Positions 1 through 12,113 of a stretch of 64,000 bases of DNA are shown here, piece by piece. The notes beneath the pieces are model-generated. The model ran no database searches, was not told the DNA's origin, and saw only the letters and a program-made list of their open reading frames with translations. The first letter of the stretch is position 1. Every line of letters starts with the position of its first letter. The stretch lies in NCBI GenBank assembly GCA_000750105.3, contig JPHH03000004.1:496001-560000 (forward strand). Reading direction: 5' to 3'. Origin of the DNA: Tolypocladium sp. Sup5 PDA-1 (Eukaryota > Ascomycota > Sordariomycetes > Hypocreales > Ophiocordycipitaceae). Position numbers and translations under genes: made by a program.

Positions 1-24
1 GGTGGTGGGCTTCGGCCGGCAGGA

Positions 25-52
25 CATGGCATGGCATGGCATGGCATGACAT
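25..52. repeat. Short tandem repeat, unit ATGGC
   Basis: Four to five copies of a five-base unit (catgg/atggc) run in tandem, ending in a variant copy (atgac). It lies in non-coding DNA at the left edge of the window. No function is inferred. Confidence 0.8.
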
Positions 53-573
53 GTGAAAGGGCCGGCCTGGTGCGAGTCTTCTCAGTGACCTGCACTCTCG
101 GCGGATCCCCTGGCCACATGGGAAATGAGTCTGCAGAGCATTCGGTCAGCGGTGGATTACATTCGATGCCAAAGTCGAGCCGGCCCAGCAGAATGGTCGA
201 GTGGTAGCGCTGCTGCGCATCATCATCATGGCGGTGGCCCGGCCGAAATCCGCCTTGTGCTCGGATCTGTGCCATTTGGCATTGACACAGGCGCCAAGCC
301 CCTCGCCGAGCCGGGCAATTCCATAAACCACTTGTACTTTGTACTCGTACACACTCGCTGTCGTCGAAGCCATCGTCGCTGGCTGGGGGCAGCGACCAAA
401 AGAACCACGGGGATGGGGGAGGTCTCCAGCTGCCTGTGTTGCCATCTGGGGCCGCTGGTGACTGGGTTCAGGTGGGCAAGGCAGGTGCTGGTGCAAAGCT
501 GCCCCTCCATCCCACTTTCAGTTTCCACTCCAGTGGGAGCGCCACAGCGGCGTCGCTTTCCACTTTCATACAA

Positions 574-603
574 AGTACGGAGTACGAAGTACGGAGTACT
601 TCA
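574..603. repeat. Cluster of TACGGAGTA / GTACGAAGTAC motifs
   Basis: AGTACGGAGTAC, GTACGAAGTAC and AGTACGGAGTAC follow one another directly. The same two palindromic words recur in many other intergenic regions of the window (for example 13093-13121, 45343-45360 and 57582-57604) and were not noticed inside the modelled coding exons. Confidence 0.75.
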
Positions 604-3187
604 TCCTTCGTGCTCCCTACTCGTACGTCCGTGTACGAACTATATGGTACATCGTGACCGCCAATCTTTGCCCGTAGAAATGCAACGGAAGATTCCAGCA
701 CTTGTTGGCATGGCAGCCGACAGTCGCTGCAGCAGAGGGCGCTTGCGATGGCAATGAGCTGCGCCTGCCCTCATGTCGCGAGGTCGACAACCTGATGAAA
801 GGGCGCACCCTGCTATTACAGGCGCTTCGGTCGCGTGCCAGCTCGGCAGGCGCCGGGCTGTGACATGCCTTGGCAGCACATCTGGGTGGCTTATTAGCCG
901 CCAGGCGCCAGAGATTTCTGCCCTGTACAGACAAGGGAAGCCAACCTTACCTAGGTATGGACTACCTCCTCTATGGTTTCCACGAGCACATTACGGTATT
1001 TGACAGCCTCATCAGCGCTTCCCTTTACTCGCGAAACGAGACGGAATAAGGGCCAAGTATAAACAGGTATTCCGCACCAAGTTGTTTGCGCGCTAGACAG
1101 CAATTGTATTTTCAGAGCAGCACCCACAGCCCGGGGAACCCGCGTCGGGGAAGCTGGCCAACGGGCTCGGGGGAGAAGTGGGCAGAAGGATCGCCCAGTC
1201 GATCAACTAAAATACGAGTAGTTACTACGGATAGCCCGTAGTTACCAAGTCCCTACATACGAGTACATACGTACCGGTACGGACTAGTATTCGTACCTTC
1301 GAACCGAGTCACGAGCTGGCCAACTCGGGAACGCGGTCCGTAGGCATGAGTGTGCGCGTCCTGTTTAGGATGCCTTGAGGCTTTGTGCGCAGTTGTGAGA
1401 ACGTCAGAACTCGCAAGTGCACACACGGGACAGGATGCAGCAGGATGCAGCGCCAGCCCGCTCGCTGGCGGCGCCAGTGGTGAAAATCCTTTCCCAGGCC
1501 TCGGAGCTCTCATCAACGTCTTTGTTCAGTTTGTCGTCGCCCGCTTCGCTCACGAGACGGGCCATCGACGGCGCCATCAACCCAATTTGTCAACCAATAG
1601 GCCTACCTACCTAGTGGTCGCACTGGCGAGGCCCGCGGTTCCATTCGCCCATCCTTCCACCAACCACTACTTCGTACAGCACCGTCGCCACCGACGCCAA
1701 CCCGAGCAGCCGAGCCAGCACCTTGACGACACACCCCTCGGGGGCGCCCGTCCGGGGTTGCCAGGGCGGCGCAATTTCCCCCGCTGCCTTGCTTGTGCTC
1801 GCTGTTGGCTGCGCGGGATGGCCATCTTGCCCCTACAAGCCTGGCTGCTGATCCATTTATTCCCCAATCATGGGCCCCGCGCCGTCGGCGCATCGCCATA
1901 CCTGGAAATTGCTCTGCAGGTCCTGTGTCATGCGTGGGAGACGACGGCAAGAGCTCATGTTTGCCGATGACGGTACGGAATATTACAGCAAGTTCCAATG
2001 GGCTTCGGACCGCTCGTTTGGCTGCCTGCGAAAACTACGGAAGGGGTCTGGCTCTGCTCTGCTCGAGAACAAGCCGCTGTTGCAGATTTGATTGACGCAT
2101 TGCCGCATCAGGCGTGACGTGCAGAATATCAACATCTCTTATCCGTCATCCGGGGAAACCTGGAGTTACCACGGTCCACGGGGCAAAGCTGGGAATGGTT
2201 GCCCCCGTTCCTAGCTGCTCCGTGCTCGATCGAGTCTCTCTATCGGGGTCCATTGTCTTCTTGTTGGTTTCCCCTTTCCCACCGCTGGCGGTCGCCTGTT
2301 GCTTTAGGTACCTACCCACCTAGGTATGCAGTGGACTATGGAGTACAATAGCGATCTGCCCGAGTTCTAGCGGGCTGCATTGGTGGGGGCTACCCTTCCT
2401 CCAGTCAGGGGTCTGTATTGACAGCTTCAGTGGCGTCCAACTCTTGTGCATCGGTTCGATCGGTCGTTGGCACTTGGCAGGAAATAAACGAGGAGAGATG
2501 GTGCGCAGTTGGCAGGCAAGGCAGGGGACATACAGTATAGTACGAAGTATCCCTGGTGGCAATCGTCATACGTAGGTACCTAAGTACGGTAGCTAATACT
2601 TCGTACTCGCCCGTATCATATAGGGTAGCTGGCTGCAACCCGGAAGACCGCATCACGAGTTGACGAGCTTGTCGTCTATGCATTAATATCCTGCGGCAAA
2701 TCGCGTCTACGTCTTTGGCTGGCGTGACCCATTCAATCTTTCTCTGATTCGTCTGCTCACATAATCGTACGTGGCGAGAGCGTGCACCCTTGGCATTACC
2801 GGTCTTGTGCGTTTCAACTTCAATGCACTTTAACATCACGGCGCGCTCATACGAATACACCATTCCGTTATTGACCTTGCCTCTGTACCTTCGGTTCGAG
2901 GCGTCCGTTCTTGGCCTTGCCCTAAAGGCACGTTGACATTCGCCAAGTGCAATTTGACTTCCCGAGGGCGTCGCATACACTTCCAGCCTACTATAGGTAG
3001 GTTAGGTAGGTACCTTACGTGAGGCACTTTACTACTCCGTGCAAGTCATCGCGTTGGGCAACATGTACGCCTCCGGTCAACGATTCCATGCCCAGGCGTC
3101 CATGTGCCCGGTGCTCGCCACGGCTACACCGTGGCGAGACACAGGCAAAGCAGAGCAGAGCTTAACACGCCCGGCGCACGCGCTCAC

Positions 3188-4041
3188 TCAGCTCCATCGC
3201 TCATAGTCCGGAAAGTACCGGTCGTGTATCCTTTGGGCGTACTCGACCAAGGTCTGGTGGCCTCTCACGATCTTTGCTGTGACGGGAGCCCTGTACAGCG
3301 CGGTCAGCCATTGCGCCGAGAGGGGCGGTTATGAACCAGGACGGTTCGAAGCACCCACGCGTCGCACACCAGCGCGCCAACGATGAAGCCATACACAGTT
3401 GCGTCCGCCTCTGTAGGCTCCGGGCCGCCGAGGATCCAGAAAGGCTCGGCGCGGCCCATCGACGGCTTCGACGACTTCGACTCGGCCAGCAAGGCGTCGA
3501 GGCTTTCCCAAACCTCCTCCTTGAAGACGAGCACCTCGTCGCCGGTCAAGCGCCCCGTGCCCTGCCCGTAGAGCGCGCTCGCGACGCCGCGGTACGCGAG
3601 CCACCCGACGAGGAGCTGCAGCGGCCAGGGCACGGCGGCGAGGACATTGGACCGCATCACGGCGTAGTTGTCGCACCACTTCTCGCGCGTGCCGTAGAAG
3701 TAGACCCTGTCCTCCATCATGGCGCGGACGGCGAGGTCGTGCGCCCTCTGCGCAGGCGTCAGGCTCGCGTTGGCATCGCCGAGGACGCCGTTGTCGACGA
3801 GGGCGCGGATGATGAGCGTCGAGTCACCCATGGTCTCCGTCGCGCCAGCGCTGCGCATCTCGACGTAAGGGATCTTGCCCATGGGCGCGGACCGGGGCGA
3901 GCCGCCGCCGAGGCGGTAGGGGATTCCGTCGAAGCGTAGCCTGGCCTCGAGCTTGTTGACAAAGGGGGGCCAGACGTATGAGTTTGTGGGGGGAGAGCCG
4001 CGGCAGACGGTGATGGAGGGAGCGTCGTGAACGTCGGACAT
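3188..4041 (-). CDS. FAXC/metaxin-like glutathione S-transferase family protein
   Basis: Two exons are modelled: 4041-3359 and 3290-3188, with a 68-nt intron at 3291-3358 (donor GTGGGT, branch CTGAC, acceptor TACAG). The product is 261 aa. The start is the ATG at 4041, because the codons upstream in frame do not look like this family. The N-terminal thioredoxin-like part carries PPFVNKLEARLRFDGIPY and KIPYVE. An all-helical GST-C part follows, with an EPTEADATVYGF block. The spliced second exon restores the characteristic ending IHDRYFPDY; without splicing the protein would end in unrelated residues. Fungal members of this family are mostly uncharacterised, and glutathione-dependent activity is not established. 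The neighbour at 5196 is divergently transcribed. Family assignment is fairly sure, biochemical role is not. Confidence 0.83.
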
Positions 4042-5195
4042 GGCTGCTGGTGCTGCGTTGCGGTGTGTTGGTAGGTTAGGTACGGTATTCAGTGCCCGGG
4101 CAGCGATTACGTCTCTCTCGTCCACTCTGAAAAGGTACCCCAAAAGTCAAAGAGAAATGCGACGATGGTCGACGCGGTGGAGGCGAGAGGGCCTTGTTGA
4201 GTTGCCTATCCGCCCACAGCTGAGGAAGGATTCACGGTGCAAGCGGCTGACATGGCTGGGAGGTTGTGAACTTGTGGCTGCAGCCTGCAGGGGACGTTAT
4301 TATGACGTTGGCAAGGTTGGCTACCGTTGACTTCCAACGACAGTGTTGCTCCAATCAATCGCAGCGTTGACTGAACATTCCACGGGCAGAGAGCTGCGAC
4401 GACAGCCAATGCGGCCTGAAGTCTCGCGCCAGCGATCCTCTCGCGCGTCGGACGCTGAAGCCACCTACCGCTGAGGAAGGGGGGTCAATGGCGATTGACG
4501 CGTCGCATCCAGGATCCGGCACGCCGAGGCATCAATTATCCGCCCGTCGATTGGACATGCGTCCCGTCCGTCTGCGATCTCATAATCTCATACCAAGCAG
4601 ACACAAGGTAGGGCAACTGGCGCCGTCTCGGAGAAGAAGGGCAGAGAGACCAGATGATGAAAAGGGTGGCAGGCAGCCCAAAGGTCGCTGGCCGGTGCAT
4701 TAATAATTGGCGAGGCAATATCCACTGCTCAAGAGTCCAAAGGGAGAGCCCCATCTTGCTGGAGTCATTTGCTGGGCATTTCGTCTTGGACCTTCCGTAC
4801 TATGGCCAGTCGGCCCTTTTCACCGGCGTTTGAGGCCCGCGATGCTCTACGTACGGACGACAGTCACCCTCATTGCCTAGCTGTAGCTTCAGCCAAGGTG
4901 GGGCACAAGGGCAGCGCAGGAGATGCAACTCGATTCAACACTGACAAGACTTGTTTGGTCGCGGGAATTGCCTTACTTGGGTGTGACCATGGTTCTAGAA
5001 TTATTAATGTTATGGTTTTGCGCATTCGAGGCTAGCCGCCGGGCTTGAATACATACACATGCACGCACATACAAAGGCGACGGGAGAGCCTCCGTCGAGA
5101 GCGGGTGGTTTACATTCTCCCACTCTCTAGTTCCTTCATCACACAACCAACCCACGACAACCTACCCAAGTACGTCGCACGGAAATTACAACACA
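4042..5195. other. Divergent intergenic region
   Basis: This is about 1.15 kb between the starts of the FAXC-like gene (-) and the Gfo/Idh/MocA gene (+). It presumably holds both promoters. No RNA gene or conserved frame is seen. Confidence 0.6.
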
Positions 5196-6381
5196 ATGGC
5201 GAGCAAGACATTCAACGTCGGCGTGGTGGGCTATGGGTAGGTCGAAGCCAGCGCCCCCCTCACTCATGCCGCTCATCATGAAGAATTATGACATGAGAGC
5301 TTCATCGACTCAGCATTGCTGACCACCCGTCAGCCTCTCAGCCAAAGTCTTCCACATCCCCTTCATCGCCACCACCGCGCAGCTCAGGCTCCACAGCATC
5401 GTGCAGCGCAGCCCCAAGTATGGCAACTCTGCGCCCCAGGACCACCCCGAGGCCAAGCACTACACCGATGTCAAGGCGCTGCTGGCTGATCCCGACGTCG
5501 ACGTCGTGGTCGTGACGACGCCTCCCGACAACCACTTCGAGCTTACCAAGGCCGCGCTCGAGGCCGGCAAGCATGTCCTGACGGAGAAGCCCTTCGTGCC
5601 CACGTCGGCCGAGGCGGACCAGCTCATCGCCGTGGCCAGCGAGAACAAGCGCCTCATCTGCGTCTACCAGAACCGCCGCTGGGACTCGGACTTCCTGACG
5701 GTCAAGCACCTCCTGGCCAGGGACGTCCTGGGCCGCATCGTCGAGTTCAACACGCACTTTGACCGCTACCGCGCCGTCGCCCCGTCCAACTGGAAGGGCG
5801 AGCTGGGCATCCCCTCGGGCGGCAGCGCCCTCTTTGACCTGGGCACCCACCTCGTCGACCAGGTCTACACGCTCTTCGGCATGCCCCTGGCCGTGCACGG
5901 CCGGCTCCTGTCGCAGCGCTCCGGCAAGGCCGACCTGTTCAACCCGGACGGCGTGTCGGCCGAGCTGACGTACCCCAACGGCATGCTCGCCCACGTCCGC
6001 ATCAGCGTCCTCAGCGCCGAGACGGCCCAGCCTCGCTTCTGGATCCGCGGCTACAAGGGCAGCTTCCACAAGTCGGGCCTTGACACGCAGGAGGACCAGC
6101 TCCGGGCGGGCGGCAAGCCGACGGACCCGGGCTTTGGGCACGAGAGCTCCGACAACATGCGCCTGGTGCTAGTGGACCAGGACGGCAAGATGAGGGAGGG
6201 CAAGGTGCCGGAGCTCGAGCCCGAGACGTATAGGGCCTTTTATGCGGCGTTTGGCAGGGCCGTCGAGAGCGGCAAGGAGTTGGATGTGCCCGTCAAGGCC
6301 GGCGAGGCGAGGGATGTGCTGCGTATCCTCGAGGCCATCTTGGAAAGCGCAAGGACGGGCAGGGACGTTGTCTTTGGCTAG
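5196..6381 (+). CDS. Gfo/Idh/MocA family NAD(P)-dependent oxidoreductase
   Basis: Two exons, 5196-5236 and 5334-6381, flank a 97-nt intron (donor GTAGGT, branch GCTGAC, acceptor GTCAG), giving 362 aa. The intron interrupts the Rossmann glycine loop: exon 1 ends VGVVGYG and exon 2 continues LSAKVFHIPF. Other motifs are DVVVVTTPPDNHFEL, the EKPF signature that contains the catalytic lysine, NRRWDSDFLT, and the C-terminal substrate-domain block DLGTHLVDQ. The overall pattern closely matches the E. coli YdgJ / Bacillus IolW branch, some members of which are scyllo-inositol dehydrogenases. The substrate in this fungus cannot be told from sequence. No targeting signal is seen, so a cytosolic location is expected. 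The coding region is strongly GC-biased at third positions. Confidence 0.93.
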
Positions 6382-6672
6382 GTACCCGGGTAGGCAGTGA
6401 AATCGACGTTGTGATACATACTCGCCCTCCCCACCGCCTTGAATCGGCAATGACATATTCGTACCTTCCTTACCAAGAGTAAGGTACCTAGGTAGGCAAG
6501 AAGTGTCCTCTACTCCTCCCTCCCCTTATCACAAGAGGCTACCGGCACCTTATGGAAGGAGTAGGGAGTCATTACATTTCAGTTGCCTCCTTTGCTGGCC
6601 TGTTTACCTCTCTCGACCTCCCCTTCTTTTGCCATGACACCTCGCAGCGCCCCGCTCACCATCAACACCGCC

Positions 6673-8594
6673 ATGGAACCTCAACAGGCCCAGGGACTCG
6701 GCTATGGCGGTCCTGGTTCCACGGCCGAAATCGGGAACCGTGTAGCTTCCATGACCTCGGCGGCGCGTCCCCCTGACCGCATATCAACTTGCAAGACGCA
6801 GAGACTTTCAAACAGAAGCAGTGGAGCTGTCACAACGCCCCATCTACGCGCTGGTTCAAGGATTTCGTGTATACATACGTCGTCGCACCCCCAGCCGTCT
6901 TCACGACTTCCAGCTGTGGGCGACAGCCCGTCCTCTGCGGATCTCCCGTCCTCTTTCGAAGACCCGAATGGAATCCCGCACTGGCAGCAGGACGCCCTAG
7001 CCTTTGACCTAGAGACGGGCTGCGTCCCGTGGAACAATGGCAGCGACAATAGGCCGTTCCAATGGCTCCCCTGGACGCTGTTCGGGTCCAAGTTGGAGCA
7101 CAAGGCGCGCGATCCGGCTGCCTGCGATTCGATTGGCTATAACATGCGCCCCCAGGGTCCGGCGGCAGGCTTCGTCGGCCGCTTCTTCCTCTTCTTCGTC
7201 TACTGCTTTCTCCTCTCTCTGTGCCACCGGAAGCTTGAGCGCCTTGGGCTTCACTGCAGGACCGAGTCTCCATCTCGGCCCCATCTAGACAGTCGAGCGG
7301 ATGCCAAGAACGAGAATAAGAATGCATCGCTGGCTATGCTCTGGGCAGAGACACTCGTCACCACAGGCGTATGTTTCCTATTGGCGCAAGGGTACTACGG
7401 GTACGTTCAGCAGCAAGCCGAAACACAGATGCGCTCTGACAGGGCACCAGGGTACGAGCGGCGCGGGAGCGCATGGAGCGAGTGAGGCAAACAATCGTCA
7501 CCCTGGCATACTCTTTCATCAAGACGACGACTACCGACAGTGGCATCGGCCATGGCAGGCAAGAGCTCCAAGTGCTGATATAGTAAGCGGATCGCATGCC
7601 AAACCGGCATTGCCCGTAGTCCTTGGCGGCTGACTAGCACGCAGTGAGTGCCTCGCGCTCCTTGCGGCGTACCCCGTCGCGTTGCTCGAGCAGATGCGCG
7701 GCAACACGTGCGAGCCCGCCATCACGAGATACTGTCAAGACACTTCCAAGGCGCTGAAACGGCTGCGAGATGGGGACGACACCGTCGTTGCCAGTCAGTT
7801 CTACAGGAGCGAGCCATGGGTCATCAGGGGCCGCGGTCATCATCAGTTTGCCACAGTCGAGTACTTTTTCGAGGTCTTTTCCCTCCAACTTCAGCTGGAA
7901 TTCAGCCGCCAGTCTATGAGGACGAAGGGGCCCGCGATGACGTCTCAGCAAATCATTTACAACCTCCGCAACCATTTCGAGAATTTCGTGGACCTGGGAA
8001 ACCTGGACGACCGAAGGACGCCGATTATACGTGAGTTTCCCGCGACGGCGTTGGCCAGCCACGAGCGTGAGCGTGAACTGGTTGACACTAACACGTGTCT
8101 GCCCAGGCGAGAACATTGACATGTTGGCGTTGGCGGGTCGGGAATGTGGCATATTCTCCTTCTTGGATGTTGCCCCGATCGCTTTCTTATGGTCTGTCCA
8201 CCTGGCCGGCTGGCTCATTGCCATGTACTGCCCGGTGCAGAACTGCGATTGGCTTGTCAGCTGGACCCCCGACGAGTTGAAAGACTCTGGAAGCCTCCAG
8301 TTTCCCTCACTGAGCATCATGATAGTCATGGCAGTCTTGTCCGTGTTGAGCGCCATGCTGACGACTGTTCTCTCGGAGATGTGGAAAATGTGGGATCCCT
8401 TTGGCGCCGGCACCAACACGCATGCGTGGACTCTGGGTATCGCGAGCGAGATTGACAACATGCTCAACGAGTTTTACGAGTACGACACCAAGGGGCTCAT
8501 TCGCAAGCACGCGTACATGGATCCTTCGGCGTACCTGAATGACGTGGGGTTTGGCGGATGTGGGAGTTCGGGAAACAAGGCCCAGACTGTGTGA
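6673..8594 (+). CDS. Bestrophin-like membrane protein (putative anion channel)
   Basis: The 3' structure is well supported: exons ending at 7400, then 7451-7582, 7645-8030 and 8107-8594. Introns at 7401-7450, 7583-7644 and 8031-8106 have GTACGT, GTAAGC and GTGAGT donors and CTGAC/CTAAC branches. The joined protein has several hydrophobic segments (FVGRFFLFFVYCFLLSL, ECLALLAAYPVALLEQ, VAPIAFLWSVHLAGWLIAMY, IMIVMAVLSVLSAMLTTVL). A late block, MWDPFGAGTNTHAW followed by EIDNMLNEFY, resembles the PFG region that follows the last membrane helix of bestrophin/RFP-TM channels. The N-terminus is uncertain: ATGs at 6583, 6634 and 6673 are in frame, the first 90 residues look unstructured, and another frame at 6789-6900 also has coding character, so a further 5' intron is possible. 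Confidence 0.55.
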
Positions 8595-8769
8595 GGGCAG
8601 CGTCTGGAAGGGCCTCCCATATTGACGCTTGCTGGGGGCAGATGTCATGGGGAGGTGGCGTATCTGCATGATACGGTTTGGTCTGTCGTGTCGTGTTTTA
8701 GTGAAGGCGTGGGATCTCGTGTCTGATTCTCCTCTTGGGACGTAGCTGTAATAACATTATGGGGTGGTT

Positions 8770-9437
8770 ATGGTCAGCCACAAGTTCCCAGCAGACTCAT
8801 GTGATGCGTGCCACGGTCTACGGAAGCAGCCAAGGGTGATGAGAGGTAGGATTTGGCACTTTCTGACTTGTGACCTCGACGAGACCAAGGACCGCACTGG
8901 CCCGTACGAGGAGATTGCCCAACACGACATCTTCCTCAACGCCGTAAGTCGTTCCACCCTTCTACATCGTGCTTTGCCAGCTGGCTTCGTCGTGTGCTGA
9001 GCCCGAGCTAACCGGAGTGCAACAATGCTCCACAGATCTACCTCTCCAAGCCGATCCCGCCGTTTATCAACGACGACCTCCTCTCCCGGGCCGGCCGCAA
9101 GCTGGCCGTCGTCGTCGTCGTGTCCTGCGACACGACGAACCCCCACAACCCCATCCCCATCTACAACATCAACACCACCTTCGACGACCGGACCGTCCCC
9201 GTCGCTGTCAAGGGCGACCAGAACCAGGGCCCGCTGTCCGTCATCAGCATCGACCACCTGCCGTCGATGCTGCCCCGCGAGGCCAGCGAGGCCTTCAGCC
9301 AAGGCCTCAAGGAGTCGCTGCTGCGGCTCGAGGACCGCAAGACGTCGCGCGTTTGGGCCGACGCGGAGAATCTGTTCAACGAAAAGGTTGCGCTACTGCC
9401 CGAGGCTCCGGAAGAGGGATTAGAGTCATGTCTGTAG
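8770..9437 (+). pseudogene. 3' fragment of saccharopine dehydrogenase (LYS1-like)
   Basis: Two exons, 8770-8943 and 9036-9437, surround a 92-nt intron (GTAAGT, branch CTAAC, acceptor CACAG). From about 8875 the translation matches the C-terminal part of NAD-dependent saccharopine dehydrogenase, the last enzyme of fungal lysine synthesis. Visible blocks are YEEIAQHDIFLN, IYLSKPIPPFIN, VSCDTTNPHNPIPIYNINTT and SVISIDHLPSMLPREASEAF. The usual enzyme is about 370 aa, but only about 180 residues are present here. The N-terminal catalytic half and the GRCG nucleotide-binding loop are absent, and the residues before DLDETK do not resemble the family. VVVVVSC stands where most orthologues have VVCDVSC. 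I read this as a truncated duplicate rather than the working gene. The retained intron argues for DNA-level duplication, not retroposition. Confidence 0.75.
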
Positions 9438-9924
9438 GCGGGGGCCGGGCGGCCTGGGTGAGTGGAATAAAGGACGAATAGACTACAAAAGCATGGGCTG
9501 TTGCGGGGATTCTATTCAGCAGATAGAGATGACGATGAATGTTTCAAACTCATGACTTGGCTCAAACTTGTAGGATGAGCCGCTGTCAGACTGACTACAT
9601 GCCCTGCCTCTAGATACACTCCAGTAATGTCGATGCTTGAGAGTCGAGGGGTCAGTTCACCGAGCAGGCACCTACGTATCGCTACTTCGTACGGCGGGCA
9701 TGAGATGTGTCGTCTATTCGAGAGAATTGAAGCTTAGGCATTTAACAAGCAATGCCTTCCCAAAATCGCCAGAGACTTCTTTCCATTCACCACCCCCTTG
9801 TGTATCTATTAAGAAAGATTTTTATTGTATTTTGGGAAATCATCGAGACAAAACGACAAGAGATATCAAGAACCCAACATGCCTGCCTAGCATAAAATAA
9901 CGCCCTTGAGGCGATGCCCTCTTT
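9438..9924. other. Convergent 3' intergenic region
   Basis: This is about 490 bp between the ends of the LYS1 fragment (+) and the lysophospholipase gene (-). It is comparatively AT-rich and no feature is recognised in it. Confidence 0.6.
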
Positions 9925-12113
9925 CTATATGGCAAGCGCCAGCACCGCCATTACCCCCATCACCATCGCCACTGTCGTCGCCTCCGAGCGGGGGCCCGCA
10001 AGTCCCGCGCCCGAACTCTTCGAACTATTGACGTCAATGGGCTTGCTGTAAAAGTCGGGGTAGTACGGCTTGGCCTTGCTCTCGTCGAGCTTGCCGTCCC
10101 AGCAGTACTTGTTGAAACACTGCTGACACTTATCGGGGACGGCCGTCTTGGTGCGCTCGAAGCTGCGGGAGAGCATGGCGCAGCCGACGCAGACGGGCCA
10201 GTCGGCGTCGCGGGTCGAGTTGAGCTGGGTGGCGACGGCCCAGCCGTTCTGGATGATGGCGTCGCGCTCGCTCGAGTTGATGGACATTTGGAAGGTGGAG
10301 ATGTTGGAGGCGTAGATGTAGGGGTAGTTAGGGAGGTAGACGATGAGGGGCGAGGGTGACGTCGTGTTGGTCGAGCTGCAGCCGAAGAAGACGGGCTTGG
10401 TGTTGAGGCCGAGGTTCAGGAAGGTGTCCTTGCCGGGGACGGCGGGGAAGCTCGTGCCGACCGAGATGTTCTTGAGGGAGCGTTCGTAGGTGGCGATGGC
10501 GGACGCGCCGTCGGGCCAGCTGGAGTTGGTGTCGGCGGATGAGTCGACAGAGAAGACGACGTCGACCTTGCGCTCCTGAACGAGGTGCGGGTGGTAGGGG
10601 ACGTTCTGCAAGTCCTCGCCTCCGTCGACGAGCGTCAGACGGTCAGAGTTGGCGCCGGGGTTGTTGGCCGGGTTGTAGCCCTTGAAGGGGTTCGGGGTCC
10701 AGTCTGCGATATCGTTGTTCTTGTCGCCGAGAGCTGTGAGAAGTGACGTCAAGGCTTCGACAATGAACTTGGGGACATCGGCAGGTACGTATTGGTTGTT
10801 GCCATCCTTGAGATAGAGGACGATCTGGTTGAACAACGAGCTTGAAGTGCCCATGACGAAGCCGGCGTTGTCGAAGCCGCCGATGCACTTCTCCGTGTCG
10901 GGGAGCGAGCCATTGTTGAACTTGGAGCCGGCGTACTTGAGAGGCACGAAGCCGTCGAGGGAAGGGTCCGAGGATCCCAGCTCCCAAGGCGAGAACTCGA
11001 AAATGGTCGAGTTGGACGGGATGAGCTTCTCGCCGGGAGCGCGGCCATCGGCGATGAGGAAGGGGAGCGGGGTCTTGGCCGAGGAGAAGTCGGGATCGTC
11101 GGCAATGGAGGAGAAGGTGAAGCCGGGACCGCCATCGGTGGAATTGACGAGCTGGTAGGACAGCATGCGGCCCCAGTAGTCGGTAATGGAGCGGTCGTAT
11201 CCCGCCTTGTCCTTGTCCTCGACGTCGTCGAGGATGCTCTTGTAGTACTGCAGGAGGCTGTACTTCTCCGGCCCTGTTGTTTCGGCAATTGGCAAGGGTC
11301 AGCTCTCTGCTGGTCATCGCATTCTAGGGCACGGGCTGCTTACCCTTGAGGATGGAGTTGTTAAACTGCCAGATGTTGGGGGATTTGACGGCGTCCTGGA
11401 CAGAGGTGAAGTTGTTGGTGTAGATGCTACCCACGAGCCAACCACCACCCGAAAGGCCAGAGAGGTACGTGGCGCTTTGCAGCAGTCCACCGAGGTTGCC
11501 CTTGGTCTCGCTGCCACCTGAGCGGCTGTCCCAGGCTGCCAGAGCGCCAGCGCCGTTGAGCATGGCGCGGTAGCCGCCTCCAGAGACGGCGAGGCCAATG
11601 TTGGGCAGGGCCGTGGCATCCTTGTCGGCGTTTTCAAGATATTTTTCGCTGTCGAAGCCGGGGATGGCGATTCTCTTCAGCAGGGTGCGGATGTGCGAAA
11701 GCGTCTCGTTGCGGCGCCTGGGGAGCCATTCCTTCTCCTGGGGCGACAGCGAGGAGCCATTGCGGATGGTTGGGCGCTGTTTGGGACAGTCGACGGGCGA
11801 GGGCGTGTAGCCGTTGGGCGCGCGGCTGGTGGCCCTCTGCTCGAGCGAGTCGTCGCGGATGATGGAAGAGAAAGCGGAGGAAGCAGAGGAAGGAGGAGAT
11901 GCATCTCGAAGGTCAAGATCTATGCAGTGAGAAGAACCGTTGGGTGTGACGTCAGCGAGGGTGCCTCGTACGTAAAGTGGAAGCAATGAGGCAGGAGGCA
12001 TCGGTCGGGTCCGTACCTGCATAGTGCTGGCGCTGCACAATGGCCGCCCCTGCCGTCGGCGCCAGTACGGAAGCCAGCGCCAGCAGGCGCGTAAGGAAGC
12101 CTGCGACTGCCAT
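9925..12113 (-). CDS. Secreted GPI-anchored lysophospholipase (phospholipase B)
   Basis: Three exons, 12113-12017, 11919-11344 and 11273-9925, with introns of 97 and 70 nt (donors GTACGG and GTAAGC), give 673 aa. The first exon encodes a signal peptide (MAVAGFLTRLLALASVLAPT). The cytosolic-phospholipase-A2-like catalytic domain shows the oxyanion loop SGGGYRAM (about 145-152), the nucleophile elbow SGLSGGGW (Ser about 189) and the aspartate in VDGGEDLQNVP. Many Asn-X-Ser/Thr sites and a cysteine-rich block (CVGC...CQQCFNKYCW) are typical of fungal PLB. The extreme C-terminus is a Ser/Gly/Ala stretch followed by a hydrophobic tail, which indicates a GPI signal. The family removes both acyl chains from phospholipids outside the cell. 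The protein is probably intact and active. Confidence 0.95.

Larger units (their letters stand above)
1..3187. other. Gene-poor intergenic stretch
   Basis: I find no supported gene here. Open frames exist on both strands, but they are low-complexity, lack family motifs and overlap one another. The stretch contains a CATGG pentamer run near its left edge, a cluster of TACGGAGTA / GTACGAAGTAC motifs around 574-603, and several ACCTAGGTA / GGTACCTA motifs (about 949, 1606, 2307, 2570, 2995). Confidence 0.6.

Noticed and set aside
1350..1970. Long open frame of about 200 codons on the plus strand
   Set aside because: Composition is Arg/Pro/His-rich as expected of random GC-rich DNA, it overlaps comparable frames on the other strand, and no motif is visible.
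5338..6141. Long open frame antisense to the Gfo/Idh/MocA gene
   Set aside because: It is an antisense shadow caused by strong GC3 bias; all family motifs lie on the plus strand. The same holds for the antisense frame across ILV3 (37692-39203).
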